A DNA stretch of 64,000 nucleotides from Riptortus pedestris (lineage: Eukaryota > Arthropoda > Insecta > Hemiptera > Alydidae). The stretch spans positions 147,745,001 through 147,809,000 of the forward strand of contig CM032229.1 in NCBI GenBank assembly GCA_019009955.1. The letters run 5' to 3'. The position numbers and the translations under genes are program-made. Below, in pieces: positions 1-11,904 of the stretch. Each line of letters starts with the position of its first letter. Position 1 is the stretch's first letter. The notes under the pieces were generated by a model that was not told the origin of the DNA, ran no database searches, and was given only the letters and a program-made list of their open reading frames with translations.

Positions 1-48
1 CTGATTTCCTAAAACGCGCCCAACTATACTGAAATTTTGTTGTTATAT

Positions 49-51
<3 letters not shown>

Positions 52-98
<47 letters not shown>
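52..98. repeat. (TA)n microsatellite
   Basis: Uninterrupted alternating TA dinucleotides. No conserved family A or Helitron sequence is recognisable on either side. A short open frame through it is a low-complexity artefact. Confidence 0.95.
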
Positions 99-102
<4 letters not shown>

Positions 103-610
103 GTATTTGATAATGTGAATGATCAATACAATCGACTTCCATCACTCTCGACAGAATATACACCTATTCACCACAATGAGAGGAGCAACCTCTTCCTGCC
201 TGGCAAGGAAGTCAAGAGCTAAGGAGGAATGGCACTTGATAAGAAAATAGCCACTGCTATTACTTCACTTTACACTTCCATAGATCTCTGGGTCATTGTC
301 TCTTGAAGGGAATATGGATGAGTGGTACTGGAAAGGGCTAGGACTTCTGGATTAGGACGACTGGAACTATACTGGAGAATGAAGACCTTTCTGCTCACCA
401 AATAGAACGGGAAGATACTTCCTTATAGTCCCTCTGATTTATATTGATGTTACCAATAGTAGAGAAGGATTGATTTTAGAGTTGTTTTTTATTTCATTCT
501 TTATTTGTTCCATTGTCTATTTTCAAAGTGCCTAGAAAGGAACGTACATTCACCATAATTCCCAAGGAGGTATCCAGACTAAGCATATAAACCCTGAGAT
601 GAAAAATAGT
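99..610. other. Unassigned non-coding stretch
   Basis: Mixed-composition sequence with no long open frame, no repeat shared with the rest of the window and no recognisable RNA gene. Confidence 0.4.
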
Positions 611-739
611 GCAGCGGTTGTTGTCCAGGCTACATTGCTATAATCAGTAGGCACTGTCGATGGAGCGCTGACTCTGGAAGTGCACTTTGCATAAAATTAA
701 AAACAATAGTAGAAGACAAGGCCTTTTTACTGTTCCTTA
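611..739 (+). repeat. Family C hairpin element, 5'-truncated copy
   Basis: The sequence from GCGGTTGTTGTCCAGGCTAC through TGGAGCGCTGACTC, GTGCACTTTGCAT and AATTAAAAACAATAG to GGCCTTTTTA closely matches the body and right arm of the family C copy at 29,938. The left inverted arm and the sequence right of the hairpin are absent, so no target duplication can be defined here. No coding potential is seen. The family identity is unknown; it is defined only by its recurrence in this window. Confidence 0.7.
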
Positions 740-819
740 GAGCGAATAATGAAATTGTGCACTCCATAACACACTTACCCGTCACTAGACTCTGTAAAGA
801 TTTCCAGTGCAAAATATAG

Positions 820-974
<155 letters not shown>

Positions 975-1696
975 TACAAACATTCACATAAAACCTTATC
1001 TTAAGAGAAGGGTAGTATGCAACAAAGGTCGAAAGATGCACTTAGATGTATAGTAAATCGTACCTTGCCATTCCTTTGTTTACTCACATATTTGTATCAG
1101 TCATAGCTCCATGAAAAGAATAGGCAATAGCCTTATATTTTTAGCTCTTTACGTTTAATGTATTTTAGATGTTTTCTATATCTGTAGTTACAGACAAGTA
1201 TGATATTTCTTCCTTGGATTTGGAATTTTTGTTAACAATTTTTTTTTTTTTCAGGTACTTGGTTTTTCTTCATCTATCACTTCTTTGACGTGAGTAATAT
1301 CATTAATTTATCAGTTACACAACAGCTTTCAACTCTTACTTTCTGGTTAAGAGTAAAAATTCACTCAACAAGTTCTGGACAAATACATTGTTCGATATGG
1401 TTATTTTATTTTGGTCTGAAGTTCCATAATACTTCAATTAAAATTATTCAGTAAATCGGGAAAAAGTTTAATTACGTATTATTAATATTGTAGAGTAATG
1501 TCATATATAAAATGTGGCAGTAAAAAGGAAATAAAAAAGTCGTAAACATTTTATTATAACGTTTATCTTTAAATCGTTTTTATTTGTGGTTATTTTGAAG
1601 GAAGGTAGTTTTAATACTCTAAAGCGTTATAGGGAAATAAAAATTACTCTCAACTATTCATTTGATTTCTCAATAGATCAAATTTTCATATATATA
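975..1696. other. Unassigned AT-rich stretch
   Basis: AT-rich sequence with a T-run ending in TTTCAG near 1253, which resembles a splice acceptor but is followed by no convincing exon. No repeat family or coding signal was recognised. Confidence 0.35.
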
Positions 1697-2305
1697 TCTT
1701 TACATATATAATTCTACTGAACGTGTATATGCCACTGAACTCGTCCTAAGCGGCTGGACCGATTTGAATGTATTTTTTTGTACGCGTTTGGGTGACGCTC
1801 TGGATGGTTTAGCGTCACAAATCAGCCCGACAGGTGGAGCAGGAGTGGGGGGTCGTAGGGGAGCCCTAAAATAAGGAATAGCGATATTTCGTTTCCTATT
1901 GGTTTTTCGGCAAATATGCACAGGATAAAAGTTGTTCATTTCGTTATTTCGAGTTACCTTTGTTATATTCACTTTTGTAATATAACAAAGTATAAATGAG
2001 ATATACACTAAATAATTAAAGTGGGAGCCAACAATTTCATTGATCACGAATGATTGAACCGAACTTAACAAAACTCGGTATGTGAATTAGCATTAATTCT
2101 TCCATGATTATAGGCTATATTAAATTCTTTAGGCTTGAATAAAATATTCGCGATTTTTAATTTTCTATTTTTTAGACAAACGTGCACATAACAAAAGTTG
2201 TTTTTTGTGTTGTTAGAAGTAGTTTTTGTTTTAAACATAATATTATTAAATTTAATATCCTGATCACTTGAAATATCATGTGGGACAGTCTGCCGGGTCT
2301 GCTAG
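1697..2305 (+). mobile_element. Non-autonomous Helitron, complete copy
   Basis: It begins with TC (TCTTTACATATATAATTC) directly after a host A and ends with GTCTGCCGGGTCTGCTAG before a host T. TC...CTAG in an A/T site is the Helitron signature. The body contains one to two of the roughly 290-bp units shared by the other Helitrons here: a GCAGGAGTGGGGG block, a GCGATATTTCGTTTCCTATT block, an AACAAAAGTTG block and an AACCGAACTTAACAAAACTC block. The 609-bp length is far too short for a Rep-helicase gene, so mobility would depend on enzymes supplied elsewhere. A partial relative lies at 52,429. Confidence 0.82.
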
Positions 2306-2938
2306 TATATATATATTAAAATGTTTGCCCAGTTATGTAGATTCTGCAGCGAAACCATAATAACTTCTTCATGTTATATTGAATTTACATTTATAGAAAT
2401 CGTCACTTTGGTATCTAATGTTTACAATTGTAAGTGGCGTGACTTCAGTTCTAATTTTCGCTGTCCCCTTCCTCTCCCAATTCTCCAAAGACCCCCCTCC
2501 TTCCATTTATATCTAGTACCTTGCTGAGTATTTGGCTTTATGGGCCTAGCTATTCCGTTCTATTGCTTCCAATACAATGAGGGTGAGAGGAACAGCCATA
2601 CTTGTGTGGTCGGCTCCTCAATACAATAGCGGCAGGTACTGTGCTGATAATACCTTTCCTCGAATTGATCTTCCCACTTAGAGTACATCCATAGATTCAG
2701 TCACTCCTCTTTGTGGCTTTCTCACCTGAGCGCATTCTCTCTGTAAACCCATCCCTTAATCGTTAACCAATTCATGTTTTAGTAAATTTCCCTTAAGTGG
2801 AGTCGGCTGTTGGGTTTGTGCTCATGACGTGATTTTAGATAAATTTATTAAAATGTTCATCGGTCCTATACTGCAGATGAAAAATCTGAGGTCACCACAT
2901 GCCTTCCGTTTATTCCTCTTTCATTAAATAACCAAACA
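2306..2938. other. Unassigned stretch
   Basis: A short (TA) run follows the Helitron end, then mixed-composition sequence. A 68-codon open frame near 2321-2527 has no recognisable motif and I do not regard it as a gene. Confidence 0.35.
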
Positions 2939-3325
2939 TCCGTTACGCAAGGGCTACGTAAACTAAGCAGATTTCCTACGTGATGTTTTAGAATAGAGAA
3001 ATTTCACGAGAACCGAACAGTTACTGAAACGGCCGAACTAGTGCAAACGAAGTTAGCCGATCTCATCATGACCGTCTCGATCAATAAAATGCAAATATCT
3101 CGGTTATTATTCAAGATAGAGAATAAATGTATATAACAATATTTCTAGTAAATTCAATTTGCAATAAGACTGGTTCTTCTTTTCTTCGATCCCACGGAGA
3201 TACCCCCCCCCCCACTGGTCCGATTTCTGCCGTTAATGAACTTTGTCTTTCTTTTTCCATAAAACGGCTAAATATCGAGTTTGTTAACGATTAAACAATA
3301 ATTGCGAACGATAGAGCGGTAACAG

Positions 3326-3372
<47 letters not shown>

Positions 3373-3487
3373 TTTGAACGGACCTCAATTTCGTGATCCC
3401 CTGGGTAGGATCGATGGACATTTGAAGAAAAAATTCGAAAATGGCGTCACGAGTACTACCTCAATAGCTGATTTCCCTTCATTTGAA
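2939..3487 (+). mobile_element. Family A Helentron-like element (HINE), 3' end decayed
   Basis: The 5' end is TCCGTTACGCAAGGGCTACG followed by the subterminal repeat AGCAGATTTCC. Then come the ATGCAAATATCTCGGTTA block, the GATCCCACGGAGATA block, a poly-C stretch, a TA tract at 3331-3368, and the GGTAGGATCGATGGACATTTG block. The 3' palindrome starts (GCTGATTTCCCTT) but its second half is lost. No protein is encoded. A non-autonomous Helentron derivative is the best fit from its architecture. Confidence 0.8.
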
Positions 3488-3752
3488 AATGATATATGCT
3501 ATCAACATTCCAATGAATCAGATCAAAAATTGGTATAGAACATAATTTATAGATCTTTCCATAATAAACAAAAAGGTTCGATTTAATTCATTTGTATCTC
3601 AGATACGTATGGAGAAATAATTTTTTACGGGTTTCCACCGAGAGAAGCATAACTAGACATTACAAAGATGAAATGTCAACATTCAAAAGGGGCTTGTTTT
3701 TGAATTGTGTAGGATACGTCACACCGAAACACATAAATGGGCACGGGAAGGG

Positions 3753-4168
3753 TCAAAATGAATAATTCCGTTGAAACCCGAAAAATGTCTCGATTACACA
3801 AGTTCGTACAAAAAAAAATCGCATTAGTAGGAGTAAAAACGTCCGCCTGTGGGAACTGCTTAAACTAATCAGATTTCTCTTGTGCTGGAGATCTCATGCC
3901 ACTATTATCTGTACAACTCCCGTTGTAAGAAGCCTATGTAGACGGCTGGGGATTAATCAAAATGAATAATTCCATTGATACCCGAAAAAATATACGATTA
4001 CACAAGTTCTTACAAAAACTTTGTTCGATTAAATCGTATTACTAGGAGTAAAAACGTCTGTCTGTGGAAACTGTATAAAATAAGCAGATTTCTCTTGTGC
4101 TGGAGATCTCATGCCACTATTATCTGTATAACTCTCGTTGAAAGAAGCCTATGTAGACGGCTGGGGAT
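3753..4168 (+). repeat. Two-copy tandem repeat, about 204-bp period, with a decayed family A-like 5' end
   Basis: Units 3753-3956 and 3957-4168 share TCAAAATGAATAATTCC, CGATTACACAAGTTC, AGGAGTAAAAACGTC and AGATTTCTCTTGTGCTGGAG, and end with AGCCTATGTAGACGGCTGGG. Within each unit the part after AAAAACGTC resembles the family A 5' end (CCTGTGG..ACTG.....AA.TAAGCAGATTTC). The copy at 63,722 belongs to the same branch. This is a local duplication of an old family A relative. Confidence 0.75.
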
Positions 4169-5210
4169 TTGAGGCAGATATGCGATGATTATTGATGAAT
4201 TCCCTCAAATTGTTAAACGCAATGAGTTGCCGAGGTATACTGATGGCTGAGACCAAAAAAGAATAAATAAATCCCTTAATATTCAAGATAGGGAAAACTT
4301 GTATTGAACAGTATGTGCAGGAAATTAAACTTGCTGTTCAGCAGTTTATTATAAGTTACACACACACAAATATATATACTTTAGGGTAACCTGCTAAAAC
4401 ATATACTGTTAGAATCAACTCACAAACAAGCTTATTTTGCCAAGAAATCTAAGGTTCTTGTTTTACACGAGTCGACATGATTAATGAATTTAAGTCCGTT
4501 ATATTGGAATAAGATACACCTTGATTATCTAATTAACTATACAGGTGTTCCATTCTCAACGGTAGGATCATTTACCAAACCTATTGAATATTATATACAG
4601 CCACCAAATGCTACAGAGGTATGTTAAGAAGAGGCAAAGGTGATGCTAAACGAACCCGAATCTTACTTTTTATGGCGATAGACAAATACTTCCCTATTCA
4701 GCATAAATTGGGATTTATGATATTTGAGAGTTATTAAGATGATAAATTTTTAAGTATCTATATTTTGCGAATAAATTACACTTATTATGGAACAAATAGC
4801 GTATAGAATGGGTGATGAAATCGTTTGAAAGTCTTTAATAATGAACTGATGGTTGTAGCAACATCTATCCTTTCTTCGAAGGTTAACTTCCTTGAAGATT
4901 ATTATTTGATATCGCTTAGATTTTACAGTTTAGACTCAAAAATGTTTATCTGGCCAAACCATTCTCGACATTTACTCTTTCTATGGAACATATTCATTAA
5001 TGGATAAAATCAGATCAAGAAGAGGGGGTTCAAGGACTGGTAGAATATAATTATCTCAGTTAATATGAATGAAACCATTTTTACATGACTAATCTTGTTG
5101 CTGATTTTTTTTTCTCTGTTAATGTTGTTTTAATACATGTCTCATTCCAACAGGGAGCAAGTTTTGTATTTTTTTCAGCCTTATGTATACCGCCACTTCT
5201 ACTATTCTTA
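4169..5210. other. Mostly unassigned; weak family A relic near 4250-4335
   Basis: Sequence near 4260-4335 (CCCTTAATATTCAAGATAGGG, then a TGTATT.AACA block) resembles the family A core AATATTCAAGATAGAG and looks like an old fragment. The rest of the stretch, including open frames at 4825-5007 and 5085-5312, shows no recognisable coding motif. Confidence 0.35.
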
Positions 5211-5332
5211 TTAGCAGATTTCCCTCAAGGGAAATCAGCTATTGAGGTCTTACTCTGGACGGAATTGTCGAAATTTTTCTTCAACTGTCCATCGATCCTA
5301 CCTAGTAGATGACGAAAATGAGGTCCGTTCAA

Positions 5333-5400
<68 letters not shown>

Positions 5401-6178
5401 CTGTTACCGCTCTAGCAGTAGCAATTTTTGTTTGATCGTTACCAAACTCGACATGTAGTCGTTATATGTAAAAAGAAAGATCAACTTCGTTAACGGCTGA
5501 AATCGGACCACTGGGAGGGGGGGTTTACAGGGGAGGATTTTTGAAAATTCGAAATATCTCCGTTACTATACGTCGAAGAATTGTACAGAATCAATCTTAT
5601 TGCAAATTAAATTTACTATAAATATTGTTATATACATTTATTCTCTATCTTGAATATTAACCGAGATATTTGCATTTTTCAGTTTTCAGCCATCGGCAAA
5701 CCGCCACTTCTACTTATGTTTCATACACAATACTCCGCTTCATAATACTTCACATTATTCGAAGTTTAAATACCAAAAGTAGTATTCAAGAGACCTTTAT
5801 TAAACGACATACATGCAAATATATCCTGGTGACTCCAGCCCCCCCCCCCCGTCTGAAGGTTTTGGACTACAAAAATTTGATTGGTTGAGATAACAATTAT
5901 TCTGACTCATTATTAATTATAGTACTAGATATAGTGAATAGTTCTCAATAAAATTAATATTATATATTCTAAAATATTTCAGTAAAGGCGGGCAGATCCG
6001 TTTCTTTACATTTCTAACCTAACGCTTCCTGTCGGCAGGTTATTGAAATTGGATGAAATATTTCTTATTTCCGTTTTTATTTATTCACGGTGGTGTTGTG
6101 TTACCAGTATGTATATTTATCTATTACTAAACTTCACGAGGGAAATCTGCTTAGTTTACGCAGCCCTTGCATGACGGA
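5211..6178 (-). mobile_element. Family A Helentron-like element, long form, complete
   Basis: Read on the minus strand it runs from the 5' end (TCCGTCATGCAAGGGCTGCG, complement near 6178) to the 3' palindrome and CTAA at 5211. The TA tract is at 5336-5396. Compared with short copies it carries about 350 extra bp between the 5' block and the ATGCAAATATCTCGG core, including a poly-C run at 5841-5850. The long copies at 35,923 and 61,613 share this segment. No enzyme gene is present. Confidence 0.85.
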
Positions 6179-8708
6179 CTTTTTTCATTTTGCGTTAATG
6201 AGTCCACTAAACATCTCATATCCAGCTTCAATTCCTGTCTACATAAGCTTCATTCCATGGGGGAAATCGCAACTTGGTGGTGGCATGAGATCACCAGCGG
6301 ATAGTTTCAGCATGTCACATATTTCGTTTGTCTTTGCAGACCCTGCATAACGGGCTTTTTTATTTCATTTCTTACTATTAAAGATTAAAATAAACTGTAG
6401 ATTTGTGGTTAAAATAACTGTAGAATGTGGCGTACAGAGGAATTCATTCAAAGATGATTAGGAATGCCTTTTGCAATTAGGAAACCGTACTGTTTCAAAA
6501 AAAAAGGTGATGCAGAAGCAGGGCCCTCTGAGAGAGAGGGAGTGAGAGAGAAAGAGGAGGGGGTGTGGCAGACAGAAATAAAACCTTGTATTTTGTTTGT
6601 AATTTCTCATTACATTATATGCACTCAATCGATTTTATTAATTCACAAGAGGCATGAGGATATTAATAGGGTGAAATTGATGAATGGCTATATTTAAAAA
6701 TGTAGAGTGAGGGTTGGACTAGGAATCAATGGTTGAACATTGGGTTAATCTGATCTTTGCGTGCTGGCCTAACTAAGACCGCCTTGGATCTTACCTCCCT
6801 CCAATATAGATCTGCCCACTCTATCATGAGCCCTTAACCATGTCTTATTTCGGCTAATAGCAGTATTAGCAACAATGATAATCATTATGCTCAGCTATTA
6901 GTTTTATATGCTGTTCCTACATGAAATCGTTCTGCTGTCTCTGTGTAATTGTCCTTCCAAGACTTACGATATACTTCTTATTCGTGTGGATAATGAAAAG
7001 TGTTATATTCTCCCTACAATCAAACCAACGTAGTCCTTATAAAACTCTTCATATTGTTCAGAACAACACAAAAATGGAACTTTATAAATATTAACATTAT
7101 AGTTACCCCAATTAGCCTTAGTTGTAAAAAGTTAATAAAGAAATAATTATAGCTACTAACTTCCCCTAGATTTAATGCAATTAAATATATTATGCAAACA
7201 AATGTAATTGTAGTTTTATTTTTAAAGAGATCAATTTTTTTGTATAATCAATAATGTACTAAAACAATTTCATATTAAGTATCACTTTTGGAAGAGAGCT
7301 ATAGATAAATGCTAGGAGCTTTATTTGGATTGTGAGGAAGTGAATAAAACCTTTCGGGAGTTTTCGTTGTTTTTTTACAGAAATTAATTCATCTCAGCAG
7401 TGGCATCCAAAAATAACTCTTTTATTTACACGTTTAGTGAAACATGAAAATAAATTTTAATATTTTATTTTAGGTCTCTCTATTCCTCGTACTTTCGTCA
7501 GGTGTAAGTTGAAGTCGGGATTGTATGTAGATGCATAATACTTTTTTTTCTCTTTAATTAAAACTAAACATTTTATAATTTTGTCCTTTTTGAACTGAAA
7601 ACATTTTTTTGGGGCCGGCTTTCATTTTTCTGTTCAGGAGTACAATTTTTGTGTTGTATGCACATTACTGGGGCGTGCTTCAGTAATATTGAGGAGTTGG
7701 TCGTGCCCTTATAATATTAAGTTACGCTTGGGATTTTTTAGAAATTGCTAGGCTAATCTTTCTAGCTATTATGCAAAGTTGCTTGGAAGGTGGTGTCTTG
7801 AATTCCTCTAGAAACCCATGAATTTTATATTAACCAGATTGTTCGTAATTTAGAAAAAGTATTTCCTTTTTATGTATAACGAACAATCTACCACTATAAT
7901 AGTATCGATAAATTTCTTGAAGTTGCTATATTTTCTGAAAATGTCTCTAATGCGATAATTGTTTCCTCTCCCCCATGGCCTGTCGATTTGGGCACATTCT
8001 TGTAGAAAATTCCAAGCCCCTTCATGCTTTGCTTTCAATATCCCTGCGAGCAGTACATTTATGCTTTGACGTATAAATTATTAATAAATTCATCGTAGAA
8101 CCTTGTTTAACGGAACAGGGGGGCTTATATCATATTGTGAAACAGACAATTTCCAGTAGATCCTATTATTAAAATAATAGCTCAACAACCTCTAATTAGG
8201 CTGCCCATAGGAAGCAGGGTGCCGAAAAAATATGTAAAGGAACATACAAATAAATCGCAGCTAATTGTGGGTATGTGTGACGTAGAGGAGAGGTCACGTG
8301 ATCGCATGTCTAGCACAACTTAAGAGCCCCTCGTGCTATATCAAGATGTTGCTCAGGCCAGCCTGGGTTGGTGCTTCAGCTAACCCTCCCGAAACAATTC
8401 TACCGGATTCCTCTGGCTATAAAAGCACTGACTTTATTTTCTCTGAAAGGAAATAAAATGATTTATATACGAAAATATTATACAATTTTACTCTGCCATA
8501 ATAAAACTAATGTTTTGGGTGGTCAGTGCTTTTAAGTTGTTCATGTATTTGTACTTCATTAATACGAAGACAGGCCTAATTTTCCTGTCTGCAATTTATT
8601 AACTGAGTTTGTAGCAGAACTACATGCCAAAATAGAAGAATGGCTGTGCCGTATTTTTGGTATGTTTGCAGTATATACCTGGAATCCGTGTGTGTGTGTT
8701 TATACCTA
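6179..8708. other. Unassigned intergenic stretch
   Basis: Near 6275-6352, sequence ending in GCAGACCCTGCATAACGGGC resembles a badly decayed family A 5' end on the minus strand. Near 8415-8440 the string GGCTATAAAAGCACTGAC looks like a TATA-type core promoter, but no gene follows. Otherwise it is ordinary AT-rich DNA, and the small open frames at 6464-6697 and 7850-8038 have no recognisable motif. Confidence 0.3.
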
Positions 8709-10013
8709 GTCCTGCCATAAATATTGTTACAAGGGAATATACACAGAAATCAAAAGAACAATCAATTCTTCAAAAACCTTTATTGTAAAATAAATTTTGT
8801 ATATACAGAGAGTAACATAAAAATACAATTACTCAAAATGTCCCCCTTTTGCCTTCACACAAGCTTTTAATCTTCTTGGCCAGTCATCAATTGCAGCATG
8901 CAGCACTTCTTGAGGAAAACACTGAACAGCTCGGACCAGTGATTATTTGAGGCTTTCCAAATTAGGGTGTGTGCTCTGTGGCATGCCATCCTCTCCAGTT
9001 CTGACCACAAGCGGTAGTCTAGCGGGTTTAGATCGGGGCTTCCTGAGGGCCAATCCGAGGCCGAGATGAACTCAGGAACGTTGCTCTGCAGCCATTGCTG
9101 AGTTGACCTGGCCTTATGAGCTGGAGCAGAATCCTGCTGGAAAACCCAGTGACTTCCAGCAAACAGAGTTTCATTCAGAGGCTTGACAACTGTTTCCACA
9201 ATATCATCCTGATAGTTTTTAGCCGATGTTTTAACACCATTTTCACAAAAGTGAATCATTGTGGTGCCATCATAACAAACTCCCCACCACACCATCACTG
9301 AAGAAGGGTGATGACCTCTTTCCACTCTTCCAATGACCTCCTGGTCCTCTATAGAGCTGTGCGCGTACACACGATCATTTTGGCGATTACATTTTTCTTC
9401 TATCGTGAAACTTTTCTCATCGGTAAACAAAATTTTTCGATGAAGTCCATCGGCGTAACGGCGAAGCACTTTTGATCTATTCACCCTAATTTGTTTCAGA
9501 GAAATAGTAAGCCTTTGTCCGGTCATTCTTCGGAATGCACCCATCCTAAGGTCACTTTTTATTATGCGAGACATTGATCTGCCAGAGATTCCCATTTCCC
9601 GGGACAACATTTTTTGTTTTCGGATGGGATTTCTTCTGATTCGAGCAGCCACTGCTCTTACTGCATTAACTGTTCTCACAGTGTGGGGACGACCTGGTCG
9701 AGGTCTGTCACTTACAGATGAGGTCTCATTGTACCTGTTTATAGTTTGGTACACGAACATACGGCTGATACCAAGTGGTTTCAGGGTGTTGAAAATCTCT
9801 GATCTGCATTTTCCAACTTTGTGTAAGGCGAGCACAGCGATCCGGTTTTCTTTATCACCCCACTCCATGTTAACCGAGTGAAAGAAAAATACTAACTGAT
9901 TGGGATTATTATTCTTATGTGTCAAATAAACAAGTGATAAGAGGTGGGATTATATAAACAATACCCAAGGATTAAACAAAGTCCAACTTTTGTAACAGTA
10001 TTTATGGCAGTAC
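8709..10013 (-). mobile_element. maT (Tc1/mariner superfamily) transposon, 1.3 kb, full-length
   Basis: The ends are near-identical terminal inverted repeats: GTCCTGCCATAAATATTGTT on the left, and GTACTGCCATAAATACTGTT when the right end is read inward. Each end is flanked by TA (8707-8708 and 10014-10015), the TA target duplication used by this superfamily. The 1305-bp length is typical. A single transposase pseudogene fills it. CC and GG outside the two TA copies extend the symmetry by chance. Divergence of the TIRs and breaks in the gene indicate an inactive copy. Confidence 0.93.
8829..9868 (-). pseudogene. maT-type DD37D transposase, nearly intact but broken near the C-terminus
   Basis: The product would bind the TIRs and cut and paste the element into TA sites in the nucleus. 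The likely start is the Met of MEWGDKENR at 9868; an upstream in-frame Met at 9925 adds 19 residues unlike the family. From 9868, an N-terminal helix-turn-helix spans about residues 5-50 and is followed by RPRPGRP. The catalytic triad is D150 in LFTDEKSF, D246 in FQQDSAPAH and D284 in SPDLNPLDY. There are 37 residues between the last two, which is diagnostic of the DD37D maT group. After HRAH, near 8968, the frame shifts. The family C-terminus continues in another frame (NLESLK, then VLHAAIDDWPRRLKAC, then GGHFE) to a stop at 8829-8831. That frame also carries a TAA at 8943-8945. All catalytic residues survive, so inactivation looks recent. Confidence 0.92.
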
Positions 10014-10015
10014 TA

Positions 10016-11065
10016 GGCATATAAAACAGGCTATTCCCATTTTATTAGTCTTGATCGATTTCAAATTTTGTAGATAGGCATTTATTGTTGAGGAGTTGAT
10101 AATATGAAATCATCATGTGTTATTTGAATCAGCTGGTATTTTATATCATTTTCTCACCGTTACTTGATTTAATCAGGGATAAACTCTTATTTTATCACTT
10201 GGGCTCCTTCATGAGCAGAGGATGAAAGATTGCCAGCTTGCATTTCACCTTAGTCCGTGTTGTAGTGGGGCTGATTAGACTGCTTAAATGGACGCTGGAA
10301 ATCTGCTAAAATGTGACTTTGGGACTTAAAACTCAAATGACTCGCTATTCACTCAAATTTGTATTTGTTTGCCAATTACAGGAACTTTTCTAATGACCAG
10401 GTGGTGTAAGAAAAAAACTTTTTTTTTTAATTTTAGTAATCAGATGAAGTTTCTGTACAGGTTTTTATAAGCACTTAATTATTTTTGTTTTGCCTGAAGT
10501 TTAGTTCTTAAAAAGCAATTTTTAATTGTAATTAGCAAGTAAAATAAATATAATAAGAAGAAGAAAGATGGAATTCGACGAAAAAAATTAATAATGAAGC
10601 AGGTAGGTGATAATTAATAATTCAGTCAGTTTAATCATCTTCGTTTCTCAGAATAGGTATATTTACAGCGAGTTTTTTCCTTAGCTCAGGGTGTTATTTC
10701 CCCCCTTAATTAGATGCAAATGTTTAATTTATTACAGAATATTATCTGGGAAAAATATTGTATATTAAACATAAAATTTGTTTATTCTTATTCTTATCTC
10801 TAATATTTACAAATAATAAGTTATTGAGGTTGTGCTTTACTACTTTCCTTTAATTTTTCACGATTCTTCCTAGTAATTGAGTATATTTAGATATGTCTGT
10901 GTGTGAGAGAGATTTAATTTGTATTTGATCGCTCCCGAATTCAATATTTGGAATATCATGTAATACAAAGTTGTATATCGATAAAGATACACTGGACCAG
11001 AAGGGAATATCAGTCATTTTCTGATAAACTTAAGATCTAAACAAGTCTTTGGTAACCCTTCCATG
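10016..11065. other. Unassigned AT-rich stretch
   Basis: About 1 kb of AT-rich sequence without a shared repeat, coding frame or RNA motif that I can recognise. Confidence 0.35.
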
Positions 11066-11338
11066 TAGGACTTTAGGCAATATTAATAATCTCTGAGACG
11101 AACAGGAATGGGGGGGGGGGTTATGAGGAAGGCCTGAAATTAAAAATAGCAATATTTGGTTTCCTATTGCTTTTTCAGCAAATATTAACATGACAAAAGT
11201 TGTTTATTTTGTTTTTTAGAGTATATATATATACATAAAAGAGATATACACTAAAAACTAAAACGGGTGCCGACAATTTTCTTGGGCACTAACGATAGAA
11301 CCGAACTTGACAAAGCTCCGTATGTGAATTAGGAATTG
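11066..11338 (+). mobile_element. Helitron internal fragment (about one 290-bp unit)
   Basis: It contains GACTTTAGGCAATATTAATA, a G-run in GGAATGG(G)n, GGCCTGAAATTAAAAATAGC, a weak GTTTCCTATTG..TTTTCAGC block, GATATACACTAAAAACTAAA and AGAACCGAACTTGACAAA. This is the same order as in the Helitron at 33,957. Neither the TC end nor the CTAG hairpin end is present. Confidence 0.75.
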
Positions 11339-11904
11339 CTTTCACTGTATCATTACTCTGCTAGCTGCATTCTATTTCATTGTATGTTTGTCTTATCATA
11401 TTTACAGATTCTGCTTATGGAAAACATTTATTAAGGTTTGTACTCATAGTTTCATTTATATATAAAAAAAATACTTCTTCAAATATAAAAAAGAAATAGG
11501 CTGAAAAATCAAACTCTCTGTTGGAGGCTGTAATTTAAAAACTCGTAAATTCGTCCAAATTACCTTGATAATACGATTTATCATTTTTGTAAAGAAAGAA
11601 ATAAAAAAATACTAAGCAACCATTTTTAACGAGTCTAATGTTTAATAAATAAACCATTTGTGATAAATCGGAGTTTGATAAATCACTGTTCTTTGATACA
11701 TTTCAATCTATCACTGAATGCTGCTGACTTTTTTTGTAAAATCATAGCTAACTCAACGTGAAATTATATGTGATATTTGAATTACCAAGACTAATTTGAA
11801 TAGTATTGGCGTTTCGAACTGTATCTGGACGAAGTAAATAATGTTGAAAAACTCGAAACAAAGGAATTCAAGGCTAAATTAGAAAGTTTAATTTATGATA
11901 TAAA
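11339..11904. other. Unassigned AT-rich stretch
   Basis: No shared repeat or coding signal recognised. Confidence 0.35.

Noticed and set aside
1230..1260. Possible intron acceptor (T-run then TTTCAG)
   Set aside because: The following sequence has no sustained coding frame or recognisable protein similarity.
3753..4168. Possible CRISPR-like repeat-spacer pattern
   Set aside because: There are only two long, diverged units without regular short repeats or cas genes, in a eukaryotic-type sequence. It is a simple tandem duplication.
8400..8460. TATA-box-like promoter CTATAAAAGC
   Set aside because: No initiator-plus-gene arrangement follows, and one TATA string in AT-rich DNA is weak evidence.
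9116..9881. Plus-strand open frames at 9116-9301 and 9564-9881
   Set aside because: They are antisense shadows of the maT transposase, whose conserved motifs lie on the minus strand.
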